64,000 nucleotides of DNA from Cognatundibacterium crateris. Lineage in GTDB: Bacteria; Pseudomonadota; Gammaproteobacteria; Burkholderiales; Burkholderiaceae_D. The notes under the pieces were generated by a model. That model had not been told where the DNA came from. It was given only the letters and a program-made list of their open reading frames with translations, and searched no databases. Both the position numbers and the translations under genes were made by a program. Of this stretch, positions 18,097 to 26,347 are shown piece by piece (within the stretch, counting starts at the first letter, position 1; every line of letters starts with the position of its first letter). The DNA lies in assembly GCF_010078235.1 (NCBI RefSeq), contig NZ_JAABOS010000003.1, forward strand, positions 62,001-126,000, written 5' to 3'.

Positions 18097-18359
18097 TGGC
18101 ACGTAGTACCAAAGCAAGTCACGCCGTACAAAGGCTGAAAGAACGCAGCCAGGATGCAACGTATTCCATGGTCAGTATGGCCGATGGCCGTTTTTTCCTG
18201 ACCCGTAAAGATGCCGACGGTAAAACCGTCACTGCCAGCGAAGCACTGGAAATGGATGCCTTCGTCGCCTGCGTCAATGCGATCATGAAAGCCCCTGCCA
18301 AAAAAGCCAGTAAGCTGGACCTCGCGTTCGAAGAAAAAATCCGCCAGGCGAAATCCTGA
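18096..18359 (+). CDS. Small unrecognised protein (87 aa)
   Basis: An 87-residue protein, lysine-rich and without membrane segments, which I do not recognise. The visible pattern is a basic start (MARSTKASHAVQRLKERS), a possible beta-hairpin (YSMVSMADGRFFLTRKDADGK), and an acidic-to-basic helical end. It is coupled to the upstream binding protein gene through a TAATG overlap, which supports that it is translated. No function is assigned. Confidence 0.65.
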   Translation: MARSTKASHAVQRLKERSQDATYSMVSMADGRFFLTRKDADGKTVTASEALEMDAFVACVNAIMKAPAKKASKLDLAFEEKIRQAKS

Positions 18360-18408
18360 GCCTTTATTATTCCTGTCTCATTGTTATTGTTCACTATAAG
18401 GAAAACCC

Positions 18409-18855
18409 ATGCGATCCAGATTGTTAGCCGCTTTACTTAGTCTGTTGGCCATCAGCGCCTTACCGGCGCAGGCACAAACCAGCGCCAGCGCAGAAGAAAG
18501 CAGCATTATCAACAACGGTTTACAAAAACTGGATGTGAAAACCGGCAGCGGTAAAGAACTGCAGTCTGGCAATATCGCCGTGGTGCACTATACCGGCTGG
18601 ATTTATGACTCCTTCGCCCCCAGAGAACGTGGCACCCAGTTCGACAGCTCAGTCGGACGCGGTGTGTTCAGCTTCCCGGTCGGCGCAGGTAAAGTCATCA
18701 AAGGCTGGGATCAGGGCGTGGTCGGCATGAAGGTAGGTGGCAAACGTACCCTGATCGTGCCCTCAGAAATGGCCTATGGCGCACGCGGTGCTGGTGCCAT
18801 GATACCGCCCCACTCGACGCTGATTTTTGATATTGAATTGCTGGATGTGCGCTGA
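18409..18855 (+). CDS. Secreted FKBP-type peptidyl-prolyl isomerase
   Basis: 148-residue periplasmic prolyl isomerase. A signal peptide (LLAALLSLLAISALPAQA) precedes a single FKBP domain covering about residues 45-147. Family residues are visible: VVHYTGWIYD, TQFDSS, FSFPVGAGKVIKGWDQGVVGMKVGGKRTLIVPS and the YG-AIPP-type loop (MAYGARGAGAMIPPHSTLIFDIELL). It probably assists folding of exported proteins. The start ATG follows AAGGAAAACCC. A strong terminator lies 23 bases after its stop codon. It is convergent with the NHL lipoprotein gene. Confidence 0.92.
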   Translation: MRSRLLAALLSLLAISALPAQAQTSASAEESSIINNGLQKLDVKTGSGKELQSGNIAVVHYTGWIYDSFAPRERGTQFDSSVGRGVFSFPVGAGKVIKGWDQGVVGMKVGGKRTLIVPSEMAYGARGAGAMIPPHSTLIFDIELLDVR

Positions 18856-18877
18856 TTATTCCCTGGCCAGAAAAAGC

Positions 18878-18907
18878 AACGCCCCGCTCAGATGAGTGGG
18901 GCGTTTT
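18878..18907. terminator. Rho-independent terminator between convergent genes
   Basis: AACGCCCC (18878-18885) and GGGGCGTT (18898-18905) form a GC-rich stem followed by TT on the plus strand. It ends the FKBP gene; the A-run at 18871-18875 makes it plausible in the opposite direction for the NHL gene as well. Confidence 0.85.
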
Positions 18908-18932
18908 CACATCGAAATCAGGTTCGCACTGA

Positions 18933-20282
18933 TTAACGTATCTTGCGTATCAGGTGATAACCACGGTCTGCGACATACAGACTGCTGCCATCCGTCGCGA
19001 CACCGAAAGGATAATAGAACCGTGCCGCGGCACCGCTGCCATCCGAACTGCCTAAGCTGCCTGCAGTACCCGCCAGGGTGCTCACTGCGCCAGTCGCAAT
19101 CACGATTTTGCGCAGGGTATGATTGTCTGAGTCGGATACAAACAAATTCGTGCCATCCGTCGCAATGCCTATTGGCGACTTGAAGCTGGCCGCAGCGCCT
19201 GTGCCATTACTATTCCCAACAACGCCAGGCTTGCCAGCCAGCGTCGTCACTTCCGTTGTCGCAAGCACGATTTTACGGATAGTCTGATTCGCAGAATCAG
19301 TCACATACAAGCTGGACTTATCTGTCGTGATGCCCCAGGGTTCTTTGAACAATGCAGCCACACCATAGCCATCATTACTACCTGATAAACCCGCTCTACC
19401 AACCAGTGTCGTCACTTCACCGGTCGCAATCACGATCTTACGTATCGTATGGCTTCCCAAATCTGTCACGTACAGGTTCACACCATCACCGGTAATACCC
19501 CAGGGATTATTAAATAGCGCCGTGCTACCGGTACCGTCGGTATTTCCAAAAGTCATGTACTTTCCAGCCAAGGTCGTCACAGCCCCCGTTGCCATCACTA
19601 TCTTGCGTACTGTGGCATTACTCGTTACATACAAATTCGCTCCATCGGCATAGAGACCCTTAGGGTAATCAAACCGCGCAGCCACACCGATCCCGTCAGT
19701 ACTGCCTGATGCGTATGCTTTACCTGCCAGCGTAGTCACAGCACCAGTGGAAATCGCTATTTTACGTATCGTGGAACTGAACATATCGGACACATACACA
19801 TTGCTGCCGTCAGTCGCAATTCCAACCGGATTATCAAAACCCGCTGCTGTACCAGTGCCATCAACCGCCCCCCAAGCGCCGCCAGCTAAGGTAGCAACAA
19901 CACCCGCAATATCCGTCACGCAGTTGACGGCCACATTACTGATATTCGCCACGACATTGCTACCGGTTCCATTGGAAACCGTGCAGGTTTGCGCAACAGG
20001 TTGGGTTGCGACCGTGACTGCATAACTTGCGTTTTGATTTAACTTACCAGCAAAAGTGAACGCTGCATTTGCGCTCACAGTCAGGCTGTCTCCTGCGTTA
20101 TTTTGTAAAACCACTTGTTTTCCGGCTGCCAGTCCGGACACTGTGCCACCAATAGAAAAACTGGCAGTCGCCGCGCCACCGCTATTGGCGCTACCGCCAT
20201 CAGTGCCGCCACCACCACCGCCGCAAGCACTGAGTAAAGCAGCAATCGCCAGCATGGTCGCACCATTCAATTTCTTAAACAT
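18933..20282 (-). CDS. NHL-repeat beta-propeller lipoprotein
   Basis: 449-residue lipoprotein with six NHL repeats. The signal sequence ends in the lipobox LLSAC, followed by a glycine-rich linker (GGGGGGTDGGSANSGG) and a small domain of about 80 residues with two cysteines. Six units of about 54-56 residues then follow, each carrying VTTLAG, a DG-G-AA-F patch, a P-GI-DG-NLYV-D core and IRKI. They should fold as a six-bladed propeller outside the cell or in the periplasm. I chose the ATG at 20282 because the 38 codons upstream are not signal-like and GGGA precedes this ATG. Such propellers usually bind proteins or polysaccharides. Confidence 0.88.
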   Translation of the reverse strand: MFKKLNGATMLAIAALLSACGGGGGGTDGGSANSGGAATASFSIGGTVSGLAAGKQVVLQNNAGDSLTVSANAAFTFAGKLNQNASYAVTVATQPVAQTCTVSNGTGSNVVANISNVAVNCVTDIAGVVATLAGGAWGAVDGTGTAAGFDNPVGIATDGSNVYVSDMFSSTIRKIAISTGAVTTLAGKAYASGSTDGIGVAARFDYPKGLYADGANLYVTSNATVRKIVMATGAVTTLAGKYMTFGNTDGTGSTALFNNPWGITGDGVNLYVTDLGSHTIRKIVIATGEVTTLVGRAGLSGSNDGYGVAALFKEPWGITTDKSSLYVTDSANQTIRKIVLATTEVTTLAGKPGVVGNSNGTGAAASFKSPIGIATDGTNLFVSDSDNHTLRKIVIATGAVSTLAGTAGSLGSSDGSGAAARFYYPFGVATDGSSLYVADRGYHLIRKIR

Positions 20283-20519
20283 CTTTTCCCTTTTATTTTT
20301 TTGCCTGAGTACAGGCGGATAAGTTATCTGAGTCTGGCGGAAATTGGAAACAGCAGTAATCAACCGACGACCCGGTTCTGAAAGCTTTACTTTCAAAACT
20401 CAGATAATTATATAAACTTTAAGAATTGACGAATACCCGGAATCAACACAAAAACAAGGCTTCCGAATAAGCACACGACACCCGCAGCGGCGTTAAACAT
20501 CCGTGGACAGAGCAGTCGA

Positions 20520-20801
20520 TTATTCAGTGACTTTATCCAACACGGTATCGTAGGTATAGACCGCGTAGAAAAAGAATGAAATTGCAGCCACTGTCAGCAG
20601 TGTGCCGATAAAAAATAAGGGTTGCAGACCCTCGGGGAAAATAAAGGTGTACCAACCTACCAGGCTGGTGGCTACCATAGCAGCAAACGCATAATTCATT
20701 AAGCGACGCGAATGCCGTACATGGGCCCAGGCAAATAACAACAGTACCAGCAGCGATAGTCCAAAAAGTATCAGTCCAGACACGAATGCCTCCTGTTTCA
20801 T
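20520..20801 (-). CDS. Small three-helix membrane protein, unrecognised
   Basis: About 93 residues with three predicted membrane helices: VSGLILFGLSLLVLLLFAWA, then MNYAFAAMVATSLVGWYTFIF, then PLFFIGTLLTVAAISFFFYAVY. I do not recognise a named family. The frame can start at a TTG at 20822; the ATG at 20801, preceded by AGGA, is preferred. It stands alone. No function is proposed. Confidence 0.7.
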   Translation of the reverse strand: MKQEAFVSGLILFGLSLLVLLLFAWAHVRHSRRLMNYAFAAMVATSLVGWYTFIFPEGLQPLFFIGTLLTVAAISFFFYAVYTYDTVLDKVTE

Positions 20802-21220
20802 TAATTTGTGTCCTGATGCCAAATTGTTACCAGCTTGAGCGACAAACCGCCTTAAAGCCTGTACATCAGTTCAGAATATTTAATATGTTAATAAAATAAC
20901 ATAAATTCAAACAGTTGATGTTTTTGTTACAAATTTTGTTTCATAAAATGAAAAAAAATGGTTGCGTAAAAGCATCGTATAAAACTGATCTATACAAAAC
21001 AATGATGAGTAAGCTGACGGCATATATCATGAATGAGTAAGAAAAAGTCTTGGCAAGAGTAAGATAGCCGTATGCTGGCTTACTCTCCTGAGCGATCGTG
21101 GGTTTGACCCCTGTGAGTCTGGCGCTGACAAGCAAGGCGTATTCTCAGCAACAAAGTAATGCACAAACTTATCCACATGGTGTAGTGAGATGATTTACCC
21201 ACCAAAACAAGGAGACGGCG
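20802..21220. other. Non-coding region with a DnaA box
   Basis: This 419-base region between the small membrane protein and the SRPBCC gene is AT-rich at 20870-21000. It carries a perfect DnaA box TTATCCACA at 21169-21177. A hydrophobic 64-codon frame on the minus strand (20941-21135) lacks a ribosome site and is not accepted. Nothing else is visible. Confidence 0.5.
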
Positions 21221-21751
21221 ATGCGTATTATCCGTGGTTTGTATCTCAGTATTGTGATTCTCATTTTGCTGGCGCTGGTGTTTGCCTGGATGCAGCCAGA
21301 CCGCTACACCGTCACACGCAGCATACAAATTCAGGCGACACCGGAACAGATTTATCCCTATCTGGCAGCGCCTAAGGCCTGGAAAGACTGGTCAGTCTGG
21401 AATCAACGCGATCCGGCCATGCAGATCCAGTATTCTGGTCCGGCCAGCGGAACCGGGGCGGTATGGCAATGGCAAAGCCGGACTCAGGGCAACGGCAGTA
21501 TGCGCTTTACCGAGGCGCAGCCCGCACGGCTGCTGCGTTATGAGCTGCAATTCGAAGGCATGGGTCCGCCCTCTGCCGGATCGCTGTTGCTGGAAGCACA
21601 AACAGGAGGAAGCAAGCTGACCTGGGAAATGCAAGGCAATAATGAAGGGCAATTACTGATGAAGCTATTTACTCCGTTTATGGATAAAATGCTGGGTCCG
21701 GATTTCGCGGCTGGTTTGGCAAACCTGAAAAAACACGTGGAACATAAGTGA
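21221..21751 (+). CDS. Membrane-anchored SRPBCC (START/polyketide-cyclase-like) protein
   Basis: 176 residues: one N-terminal membrane helix (LYLSIVILILLALVFAWM) and a SRPBCC-type domain from residue 30 (YTVTRSIQIQATPEQIYPYLAAPKAWKDWSVWNQRDP), typical of the polyketide_cyc2 family. These domains bind hydrophobic ligands in a deep cavity. The start ATG follows AAGGAGACGGCG. No partner genes are close. The function is unknown; a role in lipid or hydrophobic ligand handling is an inference from fold only. Confidence 0.85.
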   Translation: MRIIRGLYLSIVILILLALVFAWMQPDRYTVTRSIQIQATPEQIYPYLAAPKAWKDWSVWNQRDPAMQIQYSGPASGTGAVWQWQSRTQGNGSMRFTEAQPARLLRYELQFEGMGPPSAGSLLLEAQTGGSKLTWEMQGNNEGQLLMKLFTPFMDKMLGPDFAAGLANLKKHVEHK

Positions 21752-21844
21752 TTTAGCGCGCCGCGCGCTTCGCTGTCCTGTTGTGAGCGGCACCACTTTT
21801 CTACTCCGATTTCCCATTTGATTAACCCTGTTTGCGATCCCCAC

Positions 21845-22216
21845 ATGAAATTGAAGTTCGCCCTGCTATTGGCTTTTCCTTTGCTGTTATCCACAGCCAG
21901 CGCAGCACAGCCGGCCTCTGCTCCGGTAACACCCGCCACCTCCACCAGCGTGTTTGTGGTAGCACCTGAAGATTTGCCTAAGCCGGGTTCTGCAGTCGCC
22001 ATCGATACCCCGCAAATGCCTGAACCAGAACCTGCCAAAGCTTCCCGTCCCGTGACCGCGAAAGATGTCTGGGGTGGTCCGGTTCCTTTGTCTGGCATCC
22101 TGTGGATACTGGTGGCGTCTATGCCGGTACTGGCCTCCTCTTATTTTGCTTATCAGTTATATCTGTTCATACAACGACGTCGCCGCCGTCTGAGTACCCG
22201 CCACGCAGATACCTGA
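21845..22216 (+). CDS. Small secreted/membrane protein, unrecognised
   Basis: About 123 residues. A signal peptide (LKFALLLAFPLLLSTASA) is followed by a proline- and alanine-rich segment, then one C-terminal membrane helix (GILWILVASMPVLASSYFAYQLYLF) and a very basic tail (IQRRRRRLSTRH). The architecture suggests a periplasmic stalk with a single anchor and a short cytoplasmic tail. I recognise no family. I chose the internal ATG at 21845, since the signal peptide begins there. Confidence 0.6.
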   Translation: MKLKFALLLAFPLLLSTASAAQPASAPVTPATSTSVFVVAPEDLPKPGSAVAIDTPQMPEPEPAKASRPVTAKDVWGGPVPLSGILWILVASMPVLASSYFAYQLYLFIQRRRRRLSTRHADT

Positions 22217-22353
22217 GCTTGCTATGCAGCGCCAGGGAAGAGATGTATCAAAGCCTGGTTTCAAAACTTCACCAAATTGTCATTTAGCTGTCACCAAGCT
22301 GTCACCTCTGCCTCCTAAAGTGTTTTTCACCAACAAGACAGAGGGAGACCAGT

Positions 22354-23568
22354 ATGTCCAGCAAAGCCTTGATCGACAGCGCCGTTTTCAATTCCACCAC
22401 TGCCGGCAGTAAAGGTCTGGCAGACCGGCTGTTTGCACATTGGTTCAGTCGCCTGGTCTACGCCCAAATCTGGGAAGACCCTCAGGCGGACCTGGCGGCA
22501 CTGCAACTGGCGCCTGGCGCCAATATCCTCACCATTTCTTCCGGTGGCTGTAATGCACTGGCCTATTTGTCAGCGGAACCGGCAGCAGTGCACGCGGTCG
22601 ATCTGAATGCGGCGCATCTGGCGATGCTGGACATCAAACAAAAAGCCATCAAACATTTGCCTGACTATGATGCAATCCTGCAGTTCCTGGGCAATGCCAA
22701 CCATAGCGATAACCTCAAACGCTATCAACGTCATATCCGCCATCATTTACACGAAGATGCGAGCGAATTCTGGGAAAGCCGTTCCCTAAGCGGCAAACCA
22801 CGCTATCACTACTTTACGCAACAAGCCTATCAACATGGCTTGCTTGGCGAGTTCATCGGCTTTGCACATTTCTTTGTGCGTATGATGGGTGGCGATTTGG
22901 GCAAAATGCTGGAGGCAAAAACTCTGCAGGAACAGGCTGTATTATTTGAACGTCATATCGCACCGGTATTTGAAACCCGTCTGTTCAAATGGATAGCGCG
23001 GCAACCGGTCGCTCTGTACAGCCTGGGTATTCCGCCTTCGCAGTTTGAAGAATTGAAGCGCGATGCCAGTCAGGGTCTGCATGCACTGTTCAAGGAAAGA
23101 ATGCGCCATCTGGCTTGCGACTTTCCGCTGCAGGAAAACTGTTTCGCCCAGCAAGCCTTCGGCCGCCGCTACGATACGACGCAACAAGCCGGATTACCGA
23201 TGTATCTGCAGCGCAGTCATTTTGATTCACTGCGTCGCAATATTGACCGTTTGCATCCGCATCACACCACACTGACCGACTTCCTGCGCCAGCAACCACG
23301 TGCTTCCATGCATGCCTATGTGTTTCTGGACGCGCAGGACTGGATGGACCAACAGCAACTGAGTGCTTTGTGGCAGGAAGTCAACCGCACTGCGGCGCCT
23401 GGTGCCAAGGTCCTTTTCCGTACCGGTGGTTCGAGCTCACCGCTGGAACGCCAATTACCCGCCGACATACTGGCGCAATGGCATACCGATCCTGCGCACA
23501 ACCGCGCACTGTATGCGACTGACCGCTCCGCAATTTATGGCGGCATGCACCTTTATACAAAAATCTGA
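22354..23568 (+). CDS. btaA: BtaA-like S-adenosylmethionine:diacylglycerol 3-amino-3-carboxypropyltransferase
   Basis: 404 residues of the DUF3419/BtaA family. BtaA moves the 3-amino-3-carboxypropyl group of SAM onto diacylglycerol, the first step of betaine-lipid (DGTS) synthesis. The visible signatures are QIWEDP (38-43), the SAM-binding ISSGGCNALAYL (61-72) and VDLNAAH (82-88). A membrane-associated enzyme is expected. The ATG follows AGAGGGAGACC. In Rhodobacter the next gene is btaB, an N-methyltransferase; here it is not a methyltransferase but a GNAT-like protein. The reaction in this organism is therefore inferred only for the first step. Confidence 0.88.
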   Translation: MSSKALIDSAVFNSTTAGSKGLADRLFAHWFSRLVYAQIWEDPQADLAALQLAPGANILTISSGGCNALAYLSAEPAAVHAVDLNAAHLAMLDIKQKAIKHLPDYDAILQFLGNANHSDNLKRYQRHIRHHLHEDASEFWESRSLSGKPRYHYFTQQAYQHGLLGEFIGFAHFFVRMMGGDLGKMLEAKTLQEQAVLFERHIAPVFETRLFKWIARQPVALYSLGIPPSQFEELKRDASQGLHALFKERMRHLACDFPLQENCFAQQAFGRRYDTTQQAGLPMYLQRSHFDSLRRNIDRLHPHHTTLTDFLRQQPRASMHAYVFLDAQDWMDQQQLSALWQEVNRTAAPGAKVLFRTGGSSSPLERQLPADILAQWHTDPAHNRALYATDRSAIYGGMHLYTKI

Positions 23569-23608
23569 ATCAGTACAGATCACCTTGACTACCCATTTAC
23601 CACCACGC

Positions 23609-24718
23609 ATGGTGGCTGACACCCTATGGCTGATGACCGCACGTTCACGCGGCGCCAGTCATTGGGTGGAAAACAGTCATTGCACCATAGAACAGCTGGA
23701 TATAGACGGACATCCGGTTCCTGTGAGCCATCTGAGCAAAAGTCAGTGGCAGGAAAGCTATGTCAGCAGCCTGCGCTCCGCCTGGTTACGCTATCCCCAT
23801 CAGGAAGCCAGGCGCCATTTGAGCTCGCGCCAATTGGCTTTGTATCAGGCCGCGTCCTGCTTAATACTCGGCCCGATATCCTTACTGATGCGCGCCGCCA
23901 GACTGGATCAGGCAGCTATCCTGGCAAATCATCTGATTTCCACCAACCTGTATCCGTCATGGTTGCAAGCCTCCATGCCTGAAGTCTTATGGCAGGCGCA
24001 ACAACATTACCCGGATCGCCCTATCGTATTGCGAAATTTATGCCAGGCGGTGCATCCCGAACTCTTTGATCAGCTCAGGCAGCAAGGCTGGCAAATGATC
24101 CCTGCGCGCCAGGTCTATTTATGTGATCCGGCAGATCCGGCGGTATGGCAACACAATCATGTGCGTAAAGATGCCCGCTTGCTTGCAGACCAGGAAGTGG
24201 AACTGGTCGCCGCCAGCGCCTTACAACGTGAAGATATTCCAGCTTTAAGACAGTTATTCCGCCAGTTATTTATCGAAAAACATTCCTGTCTGAATCCGGA
24301 TTTCAGCGATGATTTCTTTGAATTTTGCCTGGAAACCCAATTTCTGGACTGCTATGCACTACGCTGGCAAGGCAAATGGGTAGGAATTCTGGGTGTGTAT
24401 ACGCAACCGGAGAGCGGATGGATGACAACACCACTCATAGGTTATGACACCCAGTTACCTAAAGAATTAGGAATTTACCGTCGTTTAATGGCTTTATTAC
24501 TCAAATTAGCCAAAGATAAGCAAATGAAGCTGCATTACAGCTCAGGCGCAGCCCAGTTCAAACTAGCCCGCGGCGGCCAGCCAGCGCTTGAATATACTGC
24601 AGTCTACAGCCAGCATTTGCCGGTACTGAATAAGCTCAGTCTGAACCTGTTCAGCCGTTTATTGCAACGCTGCGCCCCCGCCATTCTGTCTTACGCCGAT
24701 AAGCAAAAATCTGGCTAA
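23609..24718 (+). CDS. GNAT-fold acyltransferase-like protein paired with btaA
   Basis: About 370 residues. The N-terminal half (VADTLWLMTARSRGASHWVEN) is not recognised. The C-terminal half from about residue 200 looks like a GNAT-type acyltransferase domain of the BioF2-like/Acetyltransf_6 kind, e.g. ALRWQGKWVGILGVY followed by ELGIYRRLMALLLKLAKDK and LHYSSGAAQFKLARGG. The gene starts about 40 bases after btaA (ATG 23609; a TTG at 23585 is an alternative; neither has a good ribosome site), so it depends on the btaA transcript. No SAM-binding motif is seen, so it is unlikely to be BtaB. A role in modifying the BtaA product is a guess. Confidence 0.7.
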   Translation: MVADTLWLMTARSRGASHWVENSHCTIEQLDIDGHPVPVSHLSKSQWQESYVSSLRSAWLRYPHQEARRHLSSRQLALYQAASCLILGPISLLMRAARLDQAAILANHLISTNLYPSWLQASMPEVLWQAQQHYPDRPIVLRNLCQAVHPELFDQLRQQGWQMIPARQVYLCDPADPAVWQHNHVRKDARLLADQEVELVAASALQREDIPALRQLFRQLFIEKHSCLNPDFSDDFFEFCLETQFLDCYALRWQGKWVGILGVYTQPESGWMTTPLIGYDTQLPKELGIYRRLMALLLKLAKDKQMKLHYSSGAAQFKLARGGQPALEYTAVYSQHLPVLNKLSLNLFSRLLQRCAPAILSYADKQKSG

Positions 24719-24729
24719 TCACCCTTTTC

Positions 24730-24767
24730 AAACCGCAGGATCTTACAAATTTTCAATCCTGCGGTTT
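24730..24767 (+). terminator. Terminator-like hairpin after the btaA operon
   Basis: AAACCGCAGGAT (24730-24741) and ATCCTGCGGTTT (24756-24767) form a perfect 12-bp stem with a 14-base loop, eleven bases after the stop codon. The T-run is only TTTG, so termination is likely but moderate. Confidence 0.65.
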
Positions 24768-24969
24768 GTGACCCTGATACAAAAAAAACAAATAAGACCT
24801 TACAAAAAGCTGGGCCTCAGACCAGAGCCGGGTAGTGCTGCCAACTTTCACCAGAGTAATAATTAAAATAAAAACCAGCAAAAATACAATCTTTTAAGCG
24901 GAATTTGCTGTGCATAACTGCACTCATATCCCCAAGACAGTTTGGGGAAAACCAAAACTCTGCCGAAAA

Positions 24970-25139
24970 AAATTTTTTTTATCCCAAATCTGTCCTTTTT
25001 CTATACAAGCTTTATCAGCCCACATATACAGTCGCTAAGTGCTTGACTATGTGGGTAAAAAGCGAGTTATCCACATTTATTAGCCACGTTAACAACTATT
25101 ACTATATATATATAAATTAAAGACTCTATTTATACGCCT
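24970..25139 (+). repeat. Origin-like module, copy A
   Basis: First copy of an imperfect ~170-bp direct repeat. Landmarks in order: TCTGTCC with CTATACA (25001-25007), an inverted DnaA-box pair (25050-25075), and GTTAACAACTATTACTAT (25088-25105) followed by an AT tract. The same landmarks recur in copy B displaced by 616-618 bases. Confidence 0.75.
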
Positions 25140-25588
25140 CAAACCAAAAACGCGGCCTGAATGAAAAACCCTGAGGGATAAACCGTGTCGCTAATCCAGG
25201 CAAATTTGAAAATATCCAAATAAGGTAAAAGCGCGTTTCTGACTAAAGTTGTTCAAGCAACTCAAGCATGGAACTGATTGATGAAGAAAAATTAAAATCC
25301 ATGTCAGCGTTTTTAATAAATCCTTGAATGATTTTTTTAAATAAAAATTGCACAGCTTTAATTGCAAACCCGTTTTTCTCAAAGATTGATGATTGCAGGC
25401 TAAAAAAGAAGCACTGCGATAACGGCTAGCAAGTGGAAAAGTCACTTTTTTTTCGCTACAGACTGCATAAATGTCCATTTGCTAGCTAGAAATGTGGCTA
25501 AAAAAGGTTTTTTGGAAATATTTTTTGTGGATAAGTCTGCTTATATCCACTGCATAGAATGTGCGAATTGCGGTTTTCGTTTGAAGAG

Positions 25589-25762
25589 TGACTTTTTTTA
25601 CAGAATTTGTCCGCTTTCTATACAGACTTTTTGCACTTGTTTATCAATGCGCTAAAGTTTTGATTCTGTGGATGTTTACTTAGTTATCCACAGACCAGAC
25701 AGCCTGTTAACAACTATCACTATTTTTATACAAAGTTATTCATATTAAAGCTATCCACACGC
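25589..25762 (+). repeat. Origin-like module, copy B
   Basis: Second copy: TTTGTCC with CTATACA (25617-25623), an inverted DnaA-box pair (25668-25692), GTTAACAACTATCACTAT (25706-25723), and a further near-box CTATCCACA. The two 18-mers differ at one position, while the sequence between landmarks has diverged, as expected of an old duplication under selection for protein-binding sites. Confidence 0.75.
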
Positions 25763-25834
25763 CAAAATCCGGCTTTCCCCTTTTTCAAAAAAATCCTTTA
25801 GAATCCGACACTTATTCGAATTCAAAGGCGAGTT

Positions 25835-26347
25835 ATGAAAATTTGGACACGTTGTGCGCTGAGCTTATTGCTGGTGAGCGGTACTGCTTATGCAGAGAAG
25901 CCGACTGAGCAATCGGTGAAAGAATTTTTGGACGTGTCCAAAGGTAAAGAAACTTTTCAACAGATAGAAAAGCAACTCGATAACATGCTGGAGAACTTCA
26001 ACCGTGAAGCTGATTCAGGAAAAACAGCCGACCTGCAAAAACAAAAAGCGGTTGAAAAATTTAAAGCCAGGGTCTTGAGTATTCGAAATGAAACCATGGA
26101 CTGGGACAAATTGGTCTCCATGTTTATCGGGATTTACCAGGATAGTCTGAGCCAGGAAGAAATTGACGGTTTGATAGCGTTTTATCGTTCTCCGGTTGGG
26201 CAAACCTATTTAACAAAAATGCCACAAATCATGCTGAAAACCAATCAACAGATACAGGTAACGCTCATTCCCATGATGGATAAAATCAAATCAGCCAGAC
26301 AAGAATTGAAAGAAGAATTCGAAAAAATCGATAAAAAGAAAAAGTAA
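25835..26347 (+). CDS. DUF2059 domain secreted protein
   Basis: 170 residues with a signal peptide (ALSLLLVSGTAYA) and a DUF2059 domain: LVSMFIGIYQDSLSQEEIDGLIAFYRSPVGQTYLTKMPQI is the classical core, with the FYRSPVGQ motif near residue 125. The protein is rich in lysine and glutamate and predicted to be mostly helical. Family function is unknown; members are small exported proteins. It is the first gene to the right of the origin-like region, with the ATG preceded by AAAGGCGAGTT. Confidence 0.85.
   Translation: MKIWTRCALSLLLVSGTAYAEKPTEQSVKEFLDVSKGKETFQQIEKQLDNMLENFNREADSGKTADLQKQKAVEKFKARVLSIRNETMDWDKLVSMFIGIYQDSLSQEEIDGLIAFYRSPVGQTYLTKMPQIMLKTNQQIQVTLIPMMDKIKSARQELKEEFEKIDKKKK

Larger units (their letters stand above)
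24768..25834. other. Origin-like AT-rich non-coding region
   Basis: More than 1 kb without a credible gene, markedly AT-rich. It contains perfect DnaA boxes TTATCCACA at 25067-25075 and 25684-25692, TGTGGATAA at 25526-25534, TGTGCATAA (reverse TTATGCACA) at 24909-24917, and near-boxes TGTGGGTAA (25050-25058), TGTGGATGT (25668-25676) and CTATCCACA (25751-25759). A/T-only stretches at 25097-25120 resemble a DNA-unwinding element. The layout of DnaA boxes followed by GTTAACAACTAT and an AT tract resembles oriC regions of betaproteobacteria as I remember them. Gene polarity shifts from mostly minus to more often plus around it. dnaA itself is not in the window. The 95-codon frame at 25191-25478 is not accepted. 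Confidence 0.6.

Noticed and set aside
20941..21135. Hydrophobic 64-codon minus-strand frame
   Set aside because: The sequence is AT-rich and hydrophobic, but it has no ribosome site and lies in a region holding a DnaA box; likely non-coding.
23363..23608. Upstream extension of the GNAT-like gene within btaA
   Set aside because: The first 82 codons overlap btaA in another frame and their translation is unlike any domain. The start is placed after the btaA stop.
25191..25478. 95-codon minus-strand frame within the origin-like region
   Set aside because: No ribosome site, no recognisable domain, and it lies between the duplicated modules where no coding sequence is expected.
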